Notes under the pieces: generated by a model | Database searches by the model: none | The model's input: the letters and a program-made list of their open reading frames with translations, nothing else | Told to the model about the DNA's origin: nothing | Assembly: GCF_036567765.1 (NCBI RefSeq) | Contig: NZ_DATCTU010000104.1 | Span: 104,800 to 168,799, forward strand | DNA: 64,000 nt | Reading direction: 5' to 3' | Source: Pseudobacteroides sp. | GTDB lineage: Bacteria; Bacillota; Clostridia; Acetivibrionales; DSM-2933 | Shown here: positions 53,404-62,592 of the stretch, piece by piece | How the letters are laid out: every line of letters starts with the position of its first letter | Numbering within the stretch: position 1 is the stretch's first letter | Translations under genes and position numbers: made by a program

Positions 53404-55359
53404 ATGAAAAAAACCAAAAGAATAATATCGTTAGTTGCTGTACTAGCGATGATTTCCATGTATTGCTTGTCAATCAACATGGGTCCTACAGTATATGCCG
53501 TTGACGGCAATAATGATGACTGGTTGCATTGTGAAGGGGACAAGGTTGTAGACATGAATGGAAATGAAGTTTGGCTGACAGGGGCAAACTGGTTTGGCTT
53601 CAACTGCAGCGAAAATGTTTTTCACGGTGCGTGGTACGATGTGAAAAATATTTTACAAAGCGTTGCAGATAGAGGTATCGGATTATTAAGAATACCTATT
53701 TCAACTGAGCTTTTATACAGTTGGATGATTGGAAAGCCAAATAAGGTTTCCAGTGTTACAGCTGCAAATGATCCACCTTACATGGTTATGAACCCTGATT
53801 TTTATGATCCTGCAACTAAGGGACCTAAAAACAGTATGGAAATTTTTGACATTATAATGAGATACTGTAAAGAATTAGGTATTAAGGTAATGATTGATGT
53901 ACACAGCCCTCATGCCGACAATTCAGGACACATGTATGAATTGTGGTACGGTATGGAGACAAAAACCGCAGGTGTTATTACTACAAAGATTTGGATTGAT
54001 ACATTGGTTTGGCTAACTGACAAATACAAAAATGATGATACAATCATTGCTATGGACTTGAAAAACGAGCCTCACGGCTCACGCGGCTACACAGGTCCCT
54101 GCCCTTCCACAACTGCCAAATGGGATAACTCTACAGATGAAAACAACTGGAAATATGCATCTGAACAGTGCGGAAAGGCAATACTCAAAGCTAACCCTAA
54201 CATGCTTATTGTTATAGAAGGTGTACAAGTATATCCAAGGACTGAAAAAGGCTATACATATGACACCCCTGATGTTTGGGGTGCCAGTGGTGATGCAGCT
54301 GTGTACCATAATGCTTGGTGGGGCGGAAATTTAAGAGGTGTAAAGGATTATCCTGTTAATTTTGGTTCTGCTACACTCAATAAGCAGATTATATACTCTC
54401 CTCATGACTACGGGCCTTCAGTTTACAACCAGCCATGGTTCGATAAGAACTTTACAGAACAAACCCTGCTAGATGATTATTGGTATGATACATGGGCATA
54501 TATTGACGATAAGAAAATTGCTCCACTTCTCATTGGTGAATGGGGAGGACATATGGATGCCGGAAAGAACCAGAAATGGATGACTCTTTTGAGGGATTAC
54601 ATGATCAAAAACCGCATTAACCATACATTCTGGTGTATAAATCCGAACTCAGGAGATACCGGAGGATTGCTCGGAAATGACTGGTCAACTTGGGATGAAG
54701 CAAAATATGGATTATTTAAGCCTTCATTATGGCAATCAGGCGGTAAGTTTGTAGGCCTTGATCACCAGGTACCTCTTGGTAAAAACGGAATATCACTTGG
54801 ACAGTATTTGGGAAATCCATCCCCTTCAAACAGTCCGACTACAAAACCTACTCCTACCGTGAAACCAACACCTACTACAAGTGTATCTCCAAGTGGTACA
54901 ACCAGCAAGATTTCAGGTTATATCTCACCTGATGTTACATCTTCAAATTCAGCTATCAAAAAGGATTTCAAGGTTGAAATTTCAGGATTGTCCGCTATGA
55001 CAAACGCGTCAGGTTATTTTGAAATTACAGCTTTGCCTGAGGTAGCCAACGGTAGCTTTACTATCAAGATAAGCAAGCCCGGATATCTTGCAAGAGAAGT
55101 AAAGAACGTTAAAGTTAATGATGTTGTGGGTACGCAGAGTTCTCCGATAGTTGTTTGGGCCGGTGATATCAAAGCACCGCAGGACGGTGTTATCAACATG
55201 ACTGACATTATCGAAGTAGCCAAGGTTTTCAACAGCACTTCAGGTGACGTAAATTATGATGCAACTTGCGATACAAACTTAGATGGAGCAATTAATATGG
55301 CTGATATTGTGAATATCGCCAAACACTTTAATGCAACAACTGCGAGCTATAATAATTAG
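53404..55359 (+). CDS. GH5 endoglucanase with X-module and type II-like dockerin
   Basis: 651 residues. Signal peptide to about Ala32 (...GPTVYA). The GH5 catalytic domain is about 40-455 with DVHSPHADNSG, the acid/base Glu222 in MDLKNEPHG and the nucleophile Glu379 in LIGEWGGH. A Pro/Thr/Ser linker (471-502) leads to an X-module (503-585: SGYISPDVTSSNSAIKKDFK, SGYFEITALPEVANGSFTIK) and a dockerin (586-648). The dockerin has two calcium loops ending DGVINMTDIIEVAKVFN and DTNLDGAINMADIVNIAKHF. The X-dockerin pair closely resembles the one at the C-terminus of C. thermocellum CipA. It cuts beta-1,4-glucan and should dock to a type II cohesin. GGGGG precedes the ATG. Confidence 0.95.
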   Translation: MKKTKRIISLVAVLAMISMYCLSINMGPTVYAVDGNNDDWLHCEGDKVVDMNGNEVWLTGANWFGFNCSENVFHGAWYDVKNILQSVADRGIGLLRIPISTELLYSWMIGKPNKVSSVTAANDPPYMVMNPDFYDPATKGPKNSMEIFDIIMRYCKELGIKVMIDVHSPHADNSGHMYELWYGMETKTAGVITTKIWIDTLVWLTDKYKNDDTIIAMDLKNEPHGSRGYTGPCPSTTAKWDNSTDENNWKYASEQCGKAILKANPNMLIVIEGVQVYPRTEKGYTYDTPDVWGASGDAAVYHNAWWGGNLRGVKDYPVNFGSATLNKQIIYSPHDYGPSVYNQPWFDKNFTEQTLLDDYWYDTWAYIDDKKIAPLLIGEWGGHMDAGKNQKWMTLLRDYMIKNRINHTFWCINPNSGDTGGLLGNDWSTWDEAKYGLFKPSLWQSGGKFVGLDHQVPLGKNGISLGQYLGNPSPSNSPTTKPTPTVKPTPTTSVSPSGTTSKISGYISPDVTSSNSAIKKDFKVEISGLSAMTNASGYFEITALPEVANGSFTIKISKPGYLAREVKNVKVNDVVGTQSSPIVVWAGDIKAPQDGVINMTDIIEVAKVFNSTSGDVNYDATCDTNLDGAINMADIVNIAKHFNATTASYNN

Positions 55360-55373
55360 TTCGATATGCAAGG

Positions 55374-55404
55374 AAAGCCTTTCTGCGGTTTGCAGAAAGG
55401 CTTT
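55374..55404 (+). terminator. Terminator of the cellulase gene
   Basis: AAAGCCTTTCTGC pairs perfectly with GCAGAAAGGCTTT, followed by TTAATTTG. Confidence 0.9.
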
Positions 55405-55545
55405 TTAATTTGATAGAAGGGTCTTGTTAAGATAAAAATCACAAAAATTTAGAGAATTTTGATGTATTTTAACTTTACAAGATATTTGCAGTTACTTACG
55501 CATTAAGCTTACTTTTTTTCTGGGATTTTTTATCTAGATAATAGC

Positions 55546-55635
55546 CTAGTAAATCATTTCAGGCTTCTCATTCTCCACTTCCAAGTTAATTATAGACACA
55601 ATTCCTATGTTTTGTAATTTATATTTTCTTACCAT
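55546..55635 (-). CDS. Possible 29-residue peptide coupled to the upstream gene
   Basis: AAAGGAG, 6 bases, then ATG at 55635 opens MVRKYKLQNIGIVSIINLEV, ENEKPEMIY, stop. The ATG lies inside the last codons of the 55629-56108 gene, in another frame, so translation could be coupled. The good ribosome site and overlap argue for a gene; the short length and lack of a known family argue against. It may be a truncated remnant. Confidence 0.35.
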   Translation of the reverse strand: MVRKYKLQNIGIVSIINLEVENEKPEMIY

Positions 55636-56108
55636 GCAATTCTCCTTTCACTATCATAATGACTTAGCCTGTCTATTGCAATAGCTAATGCAATTGCTTG
55701 ACACCCTAGTTCTTTGTTTGTTATGTCAATATTGTGGTAAAATGAAAATAGCTTTTTTGAATTTTTGAAAAGTATACTATCCTGGTAGTAAGTGGTGTAA
55801 TTGTGTAAAAACCAATCCCTTTCAAGTCGAATATCATCATTGCTAAAATGAACGTCACGTTTTCCTAATGTAATTTCTCCACCATATGAAATGGCAGTCC
55901 ACAATTGACCATTAGTAAATATTCTAAATACTTCCACTTGATTATTTATGCAGGGAGAATCTTCTATGAACTCAACATAACACAAGTCATTTATATTATA
56001 GTCATACCTATTCTTTCGCTCAATAGAGTATCTTGCCTTTTCGTAATCATCGATCAAGGTAAATTTAAGCGTGTTATAATAGTATATCCTGTGCTTTAAT
56101 TTAATCAT
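55629..56108 (-). CDS. Hypothetical protein, 159 aa
   Basis: I do not recognise the family. The protein is soluble, rich in Tyr, Asn, Asp and Ile. It begins MIKLKHRIYYYNTLKFTLID with no signal peptide or membrane span, and has LWTAISYGGEITLGKRDVHF in the middle and a helical C-terminus (GCQAIALAIAIDRLSHYDSE). A strong AGGGAGGGGCTTCGT precedes the start, so it is likely translated. It is isolated between the cellulase and the stalk-domain protein genes. Confidence 0.7.
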   Translation of the reverse strand: MIKLKHRIYYYNTLKFTLIDDYEKARYSIERKNRYDYNINDLCYVEFIEDSPCINNQVEVFRIFTNGQLWTAISYGGEITLGKRDVHFSNDDIRLERDWFLHNYTTYYQDSILFKNSKKLFSFYHNIDITNKELGCQAIALAIAIDRLSHYDSERRIAW

Positions 56109-56185
56109 ACGAAGCCCCTCCCTGCTGCTTTAGCAAAGTTTAGAAAGATAGACATGATATTTTATGGAAATTAGTGTACAAAAAA

Positions 56186-56238
56186 GAAGGTGTTGCACCC
56201 TAACTTGTAAGTGTTTGTAAGTAAGGAACAACACCTTC
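56186..56238 (-). terminator. Terminator of the htrA/stalk-protein operon
   Basis: GAAGGTGTTG (56186-56195) pairs with CAACACCTTC (56229-56238); the minus-strand tail is TTTTTTGTAC. The loop of about 33 nt is long. Confidence 0.75.
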
Positions 56239-56252
56239 ATTTAAAATGAATT

Positions 56253-58163
56253 CTACTCAAACTTTAGTGACTGCCAAATATCAAATAGTACCTTACTATT
56301 CTTTTCACTAAGATATGCTTCCGGTATTGTCAAATCAATAACATATAAGTGACCATTCTTGCTTAAAATATATGAATCAATCCATATGATCTCCTTACCT
56401 AAAGCACGGGACGAAGAATATTTATATACTTTAGTACCTTTTTCATCCAAAATTTGTTTATTTGTTGTCTTTAAGGTTCCCACTTTTAGTTTTTTATCAA
56501 AATCGTCATCCAAATATGCAATGAAATTATCAATTGGTACTTCATCTACTATAATCATGCTAAAAGATCTCATATTTAAACTATACGATACCTTATCTTC
56601 ATTGTTATTAATCGAATCAGCTGTCCAAGATACCGGTAAATTTACCGCCCATTTGTATTTAGTGCTCTGCCTGTTGATAGTGGATACGTTATCCTCAGCA
56701 TCCCTCGGGTTCATTAGTTCACCTATTTTAGATGCATCAGGCTCAGTAAATTTAAACGAACTTAATGCATTTTCAATTTCTGCAAGCTTTTTCGAATTAT
56801 TGTAAGTTTCTGATTTTATATGGTAGTATACATTATATCGGTACTTCTTTCCAACTATAAAGATATCACAGGAGTAGATATTATCTCCTCCTATCTTTTG
56901 GGTATAAAAAACCTTCTTGCACTTAGCTCCGCTGATTTCACCGTCTTCTTGTTTTAATATATTGTAATACTTAGGGTTGTAGCGCTCTTCCATATCTTTA
57001 AGTAGTTTTTTTACCCAATCATCAGCAGTAAAGCCACTTTCAGTCGAGTACATATCTATATTTAAAGAATCATTGAAATCCTCATTACTTTTAGAACCAT
57101 TATAGAATTCCACCACATTAGGTGTTTTTTCATTGTCAAGTTTAAACCATTCAGGCGAAACATTCATTGAAAATTTCAATTTCTTATCTTCATACTTTCT
57201 ATAACCTTCTTTTGAAATATCGGATAAGTCCTCGGTAGAACTATTTTCAACATAATCTGCAGTAAATGAATCTACAATATCAGTATAAACCGAGCTCTCA
57301 ATATATTTTTCATATTCATCCATATAGAGAGTGACTTTAAAAACCCTTTCGCCTTTAATATAATAACGAACGTCAATCACCTGGTCTCCCTTATATACCG
57401 TCTTTGAGTACTCTTGACCGTCCTTAGTTTTTTTGCTTTGTGACACCAGTGTATACTCACTTAAATCTTCCCTTAATGAAGCCATTAATGTATCCAATGA
57501 ATCATCGTCCTTGTCAAATATACCGACAGATATGGAGTATGATTCATCCAATGCGTCAAAAGCTGTAAAAGTACCGTCAAAATTCCTATCTGCAATCCTT
57601 AATTCTTTCGGTAAATTCATTGACCACTTGTAATAGCTATCACCTATTTTTGATTTTGTAGTTTTTTTCAATATCAAAGAGTAATCCTTAATACTCTTAT
57701 CACCTGCTATAACTTTCGAAACAGTGATCTGTTTTGTATTTTTTTCATATGATACATCAGCACCAAAATTTTCAGAAATGAAAGCTAACGGCACCATTGT
57801 AACACTGTTCTTAATAACAGGAGCTTTTAACAGAACAGATTTGGTACCGTTTACATAGGCTGTCTTGTCATTAATAACAAGTTTTATAAGCGTTTCTCCA
57901 TAAGTGATATTTACACTCTTTTCAGCAGCGTTCCATTTTACATCAGCACCAAAAGCCTGGGTTATAACTGCCACTGGTACAAGGGTAGTACCGTTCTCTA
58001 CATATGGTGTTTGAACTTTTACATCTTTACCATTGATTTTCAGAACAGAGTCGCCAACCTTGAAAGAAATTTCAACGGTACTTGAGTCTGCCGAGGCATG
58101 ATTTGCAAAAATCCCTATGAATACAAATAACACAACAAAAGTAATAAAATTTTTAATTTTCAC
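56253..58163 (-). CDS. Secreted protein with two stalk-like repeats and repeated C-terminal domains
   Basis: About 636 residues. Signal peptide (KIKNFITFVVLFVFIGIFAN, cleavage near SADS). Residues about 30-150 are copper-amine-oxidase N-terminal-like: VENGTTLVPVAVITQAFGAD, VKWNAAEKSVNIT, then IKNSVTMVPLAFISENFGAD, VSYEKNTKQITVS. After that come three related segments that begin YYKWSMNLPKEL, KLKFSMNVSPEWF and KYKWAVNLPVSW, each about 130-150 residues; they resemble small PsbP/lipoprotein-like folds. Exact function unknown; probably cell-surface. GTG at 58163 is 9 bases after AAGGAG; the ATG at 58172 abuts it. It follows the HtrA gene by 20 bp. Confidence 0.85.
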   Translation of the reverse strand: MKIKNFITFVVLFVFIGIFANHASADSSTVEISFKVGDSVLKINGKDVKVQTPYVENGTTLVPVAVITQAFGADVKWNAAEKSVNITYGETLIKLVINDKTAYVNGTKSVLLKAPVIKNSVTMVPLAFISENFGADVSYEKNTKQITVSKVIAGDKSIKDYSLILKKTTKSKIGDSYYKWSMNLPKELRIADRNFDGTFTAFDALDESYSISVGIFDKDDDSLDTLMASLREDLSEYTLVSQSKKTKDGQEYSKTVYKGDQVIDVRYYIKGERVFKVTLYMDEYEKYIESSVYTDIVDSFTADYVENSSTEDLSDISKEGYRKYEDKKLKFSMNVSPEWFKLDNEKTPNVVEFYNGSKSNEDFNDSLNIDMYSTESGFTADDWVKKLLKDMEERYNPKYYNILKQEDGEISGAKCKKVFYTQKIGGDNIYSCDIFIVGKKYRYNVYYHIKSETYNNSKKLAEIENALSSFKFTEPDASKIGELMNPRDAEDNVSTINRQSTKYKWAVNLPVSWTADSINNNEDKVSYSLNMRSFSMIIVDEVPIDNFIAYLDDDFDKKLKVGTLKTTNKQILDEKGTKVYKYSSSRALGKEIIWIDSYILSKNGHLYVIDLTIPEAYLSEKNSKVLFDIWQSLKFE

Positions 58164-58183
58164 AAAATACATCTCCTTTTTTC

Positions 58184-59326
58184 TTATTTTTCACTTAAAA
58201 CTACATTGATGTTTAATATTGCGTCCTTTCTTTTTATCTTAAGAATCACAGTGTTGTCGGGCAAATATTTTTTCATCTCTTCGTTATAATCAACATTAGA
58301 ATTTACCCGTACGCTGTTGACACTTAATAAAACATCTCCATCTTGCAAACCCGCCTTTTTCGAACCTGAATCATCATTTACTGTTGAAATAGTAAGTCCG
58401 CTGTTTGACGGAAGGCCAATTTTCGCTGCCCAATCCTCCTCAAAAACCACACCCAAATCAGGCCTTTTAACCTTTCCATACTTGTAGAAGTGACTTAACA
58501 CATAGTTTACAGTACCTACCGGTATTGAAAAACCAAGTCCCTCAATCCCTGTTCCAGAAAATTTGCTGGAATTTATACCCATGACTTCTCCCTTAAGATT
58601 TACTAATGGCCCTCCGCTGTTTCCAGGATTGATTGCTGCATCTGTTTGAATTAGTCTATAATCACTTTCTATTCCCCTATTGATGCCACTTATTATTCCA
58701 ATCGAAGCTGAATTTCTTAAGGATAAAGACACTGGGGTCCCAATAGCCATAACTGTTTTACCGGTTATGATATCCTCTGGTTTCCCAAACCTGGCAGCTT
58801 TTAATCCGGTTTTATTAATCTTTATTAAAGCAAGGTCTGAATCCTCATCTATGTACTTTAACTCCGCCTCATACCCACTTCCATCTGCAAGAACTGCTAC
58901 AATTCTTTCCATATCTTTTACAACGTGTGCATTGGTGAGTATCTCTCCGTCTGACTTAATTATAACTCCAGTTCCATGAGCGATTGAATCTTTAAACTTT
59001 GAACTGTAATCAGAATCTTTAAGGCTTCCAATAACCCCCACTACTGAAGGGCTAACAGACTTTAATACTTCTGGAACAATATCATCGTTTTTTAAAGAAG
59101 TAACCGTAACAGTGTTTTTGGAGCTATCCCATGCGGCATCCGCCCCTAATGACTGTGATATAGCTCTTACGGGTGCATATACCCTACCCCCAATCAACTT
59201 AGCATCTGTGCTTAATTGAGTTCCGTTTACAACAAGCTTCGGTCCGGCTGTGGAACCGAATGATGAAAATGATGTAAGCAATAACATCACAGCTATAACA
59301 GTTATTATAAATACTTTAATTCGCAT
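58184..59326 (-). CDS. HtrA/DegP-type serine protease with stalk-like N-terminal domain
   Basis: About 380 residues. A signal peptide (MRIKVFIITVIAVMLLLTSF) is followed by a copper-amine-oxidase N-terminal-like repeat (about 28-72: LVVNGTQLSTDAKLIGGRVY, APVRAISQSLGADAAWDSSK). The S1C protease has His in ILTNAHVVKD, Asp in DEDSDLALIK and Ser in AAINPGNSGGPLV. A PDZ domain (GLTISTVNDDSGSKKAGLQD) ends the protein. It probably degrades misfolded exported proteins. ATG at 59326 follows AAAGGAGGAGAAA; the frame open to 59455 has no ribosome site. It heads a two-gene operon. Confidence 0.93.
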   Translation of the reverse strand: MRIKVFIITVIAVMLLLTSFSSFGSTAGPKLVVNGTQLSTDAKLIGGRVYAPVRAISQSLGADAAWDSSKNTVTVTSLKNDDIVPEVLKSVSPSVVGVIGSLKDSDYSSKFKDSIAHGTGVIIKSDGEILTNAHVVKDMERIVAVLADGSGYEAELKYIDEDSDLALIKINKTGLKAARFGKPEDIITGKTVMAIGTPVSLSLRNSASIGIISGINRGIESDYRLIQTDAAINPGNSGGPLVNLKGEVMGINSSKFSGTGIEGLGFSIPVGTVNYVLSHFYKYGKVKRPDLGVVFEEDWAAKIGLPSNSGLTISTVNDDSGSKKAGLQDGDVLLSVNSVRVNSNVDYNEEMKKYLPDNTVILKIKRKDAILNINVVLSEK

Positions 59327-59983
59327 TTTCTCCTCCTTTATGTACTTCAATGTACATAGAAAACTTAATGGTATTATATCTTGCAGGAATATAAAGAATT
59401 GTATTAAACGATTAGTTGAATCGGTAGCAGTGATATAACCCTGGATTCTTTGCATTTACAGTTAATCATTAACACTAATTCAGTTTATATGTTATGAGTG
59501 TGGAAAATTTTCTAGAAGAAATTATATAGCAGCATTCCTTAACAGTTTTCTTCAAAATTCCTATGTGTTACTAGAGAGATTATACTACACAAGGTAAATA
59601 TTTTCAATCCTGTACACTAAACTTTACAAACTTATTTTGCATTAAATATGATTAGTCTAATCTATTATAGTGGAAAGCAGTTTCCAGATTTGCAATGGAG
59701 TTCCCCTTTACAGTTTTTTTGATTTATTCCACAGATGTTAGGATGTTGCCCAGGGAGCAATTTCAAACATATAGCATTATTTATGAGCTTTAACCAATTG
59801 TTTTATAAGCCTTGGAACAAGAAGCAGTCCTATAATAACTTCGAATGAAGGCCAAAGCCACATCCCCCAATTTTTTGTGGTTGAATTTCAGCCTTTTCAT
59901 ACTTCATATCCTTCTTATTGATTTATATTTCCTACGCCTCCTAAAAAAACACTTGGATCATTATCTTTATTATTTATTACATA
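59327..59983. other. Intergenic region between the dockerin gene and htrA
   Basis: AT-rich, about 650 bp. At 59780-59920 (minus) a hydrophobic frame, MWLWPSFEVIIGLLLVPRLI, overlaps two short alternative frames, one of which starts MKRLKFNHKKLGDVALAFIR after AAGAAGGATATGAAGT. None is convincing as a gene; it may be the remains of a small membrane protein. No clear terminator for the dockerin gene or promoter for htrA was seen. Confidence 0.45.
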
Positions 59984-62592
59984 TTAATAATCATCCGATG
60001 ATGAATTAAAATGTCTTGCAACTATAATAATATCATTAAAGTTAATTACTTTATCTCTATTAAAGTCATATTCCGGATTATATCCTTCTGAAGTCTCAAT
60101 AGCGTTAAATGAACGTGCTATCATCACAATATCCATCATATTTATAACCCCATCCTGTTTATTATCACCAGTAACATCTCCAGCCCACATTTCTGTAGGA
60201 ATTTCTTTCGTTGAAAGAACTATGTCAGATGATAAATCATTATATGTAATTTCTCTTGCAAGAAAACCTTTTTTACTTATCCTGATTTTTATTTCATTCG
60301 TAGGCTGTGATGCAGAAAGCTTTGCTTCGAAATATCCGTTTTCATCTGTATTCACTTCTTGTTGAACTCCTGTTATCTCTATATCAAATCCTTTGAGTAC
60401 ATCTGAATTCGCGTTTGGCATATCAGGTCTTATATAGCCTGAAAGCTTATATGTTTTTTCCTCATCCTGCTTAATGGAAGGGTCAACAAGCATTAATGAA
60501 TATTTGCTGCTTGCCGAGTCAGGATCAGAGTATATTGTGAAAAAGTATTGATGAATCTCTTCAAGTGTTAGTTTAATCCTAACCACGCCTAAATCATCCT
60601 CTATTTTAATTAATTTAGATGTAGCTTTATCTTCCATAGTAATATAGTTATAGTCCATCATATCAATTGTAATACCCTTACTCCCACATACAACAAGTTC
60701 GTATTCACCATTACTGGAAGGAGTAAATTTATAGCAGTCAGCATCACCTTTAAAATCAATTGTATCGTTTTCAGATGAATTCACATTTAATATATTTACT
60801 AAAGCCTTTTCATTCATACTGTCTTCGCCTAATTTTGTTAACTTTACACTATAGTTATCACCAAAAGATGGATTTAGTCTTAAATAATAGTCCCTGTTTG
60901 GTTCTATCCTTACTGCATTAATAAACTGACCATTTATCCTAACATCTTGAGAAAGCTCCCTGCATAACGAATCATTTTCTATAGCCCAATCAATATGCTC
61001 CATTCCCTTTATGTCAATTGAATATATTCCGCCTTCACTTGTATTAAAATGGTATGTATCATGATCAAAAGGATATTGACTTTTTCCGGTTATTTGACTT
61101 GTAATATCTGTTATTGGTGAATAACTGTATGAATTTGCACATTCGTCCTCTTCAGGAAAAGTAATGGTAAAATTATATTCATTATATTTATCTTGCTCAA
61201 AAACAAAATAGTATACATCTCCTTTATTGCCCTTAATAGATTTTTCAAGCCCTGATTCATAGATTCTATTATTAAAATCTCCTTTATAAAAATCATAATA
61301 AGCATCGGATTTTATAAAATAGTATCCGGTCTGTGGTAAAACAAACCTTAAACAATCTTTATCATATAGCCATGAATTGCCGTGAACATTCTGGTTGACA
61401 TTGATATCAAAAGGTTCAGCATATCCCCCAATTTTATCAGGAATAATGCCTTCGATAACCAATTGATAATCACCTGGATCTGACGATAAAATACCCGATA
61501 TGATTATATAATATGTTTTGTCCTTCTCGATCCAAAAGTAATCACCGTGATTTCTTATAAAATATTTATCATCAGAGACAATATTTAATCTAATTGAGTT
61601 CGAATAATTAATTCTATATGTTCCTGTAGTATTTACCCTAAACTTTAAGAAATCAGATTCATCATTTTCAAGGCTTCCTTTTATTATGGAATTGACATCA
61701 ATATCAACTGCTTCATTAAATGTGTTTCCAAAATTGTCACCTGTTTCAGTTAGTCCAGATCGAATATCCAGGTTCGGAGATGGCTCAATGATTGATGAAG
61801 AACTTATTGGGGTTGGGATTGGAGTAGAATATTCATTTGATTTTCGGACTTTAAGTGAGTATTTCCCAGTAGAATTACCAGTCCCTTCAATGCTTATATA
61901 ATAACGATATCCTGATATCAGCTCATATTCAGTGCTATTACTTCCATCAGAAATATCATTTAAATTTGTGTAAAGTGTGCCATCAAATAGGTGTATACTT
62001 GCTTTAATTCCAGCAGTTCCGCTAAAATCAAAAGTATACTCCTCGGTAGATTCAGAATCTATTATGAACTGATCTATGTCACCAGCATAATTAATTTCTC
62101 CTGATATCAATTTATTTGCTTGAATTATCTTCCTTGAATACTTATCATTTCCGAAGTCGTCCTCAATATAAAGAGGCCCTGTAACTTTAACTGAATAATC
62201 TGAGATATAGTATCCGGTAACTGTCAAATAATACTCCTGTCCCTTTTTAAGGTTATAGTAAGTTGATGGGATATCGGAATTTTTATTATAATATGTAAGA
62301 TTTATATTTTCATGACTCAAGCTTATATTACAATTTCCAGTTTTGTTTATGTAATATATACCATCTTTATCGGGTATAAACTTAAATGTATCAATATCAA
62401 AATAATATTGGATTTTACCGCTAACCTCAGTGCCAACTTTTATGTCAGCAGAATAGCTTTCATTATTATCATAATCATCTTCAATTATTCCATCTAATAT
62501 GAAATTAAAATTATAAATATCATATTGCCCATTAAAGGTAACATAATAGTCCATGTTTTCAAGTAATTTAATATAAAACTTCCCTTCATTCC
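59984..62592 (-). CDS. PPC-repeat dockerin protein, 5' end cut by an insertion element
   Basis: The open frame from the insertion point codes about 870 residues. It is a string of PPC-like beta-sandwich repeats, six whole and one cut. Their starts resemble DDYDNNESYSADIKVGTEVS, DDFGNDKYSRKIIQANKLIS and GDNFGNTFNEAVDIDVNSII, each followed by D-D-x-(F/Y)-x-F and a Y-x-L ending. A short PTPIS linker splits them. The C-terminus is an X-module (SGYIRPDMPNANSDVLKGFD) and a dockerin (QDGVINMMDIVMIARSFN, NRDKVINFNDIIIVARHF). No signal peptide remains. The frame reads through the first ATG (62554) into NEGKFYIKLLEN, which belongs to a broken PPC repeat, and then into the insertion element. The lost part probably held a signal peptide and perhaps a catalytic domain. 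Confidence 0.85.

Noticed and set aside
59780..59920. Small membrane peptide gene between the dockerin gene and htrA
   Set aside because: Three short overlapping frames compete, none has both a good ribosome site and a sensible protein, so it is left as a note in the intergenic entry.
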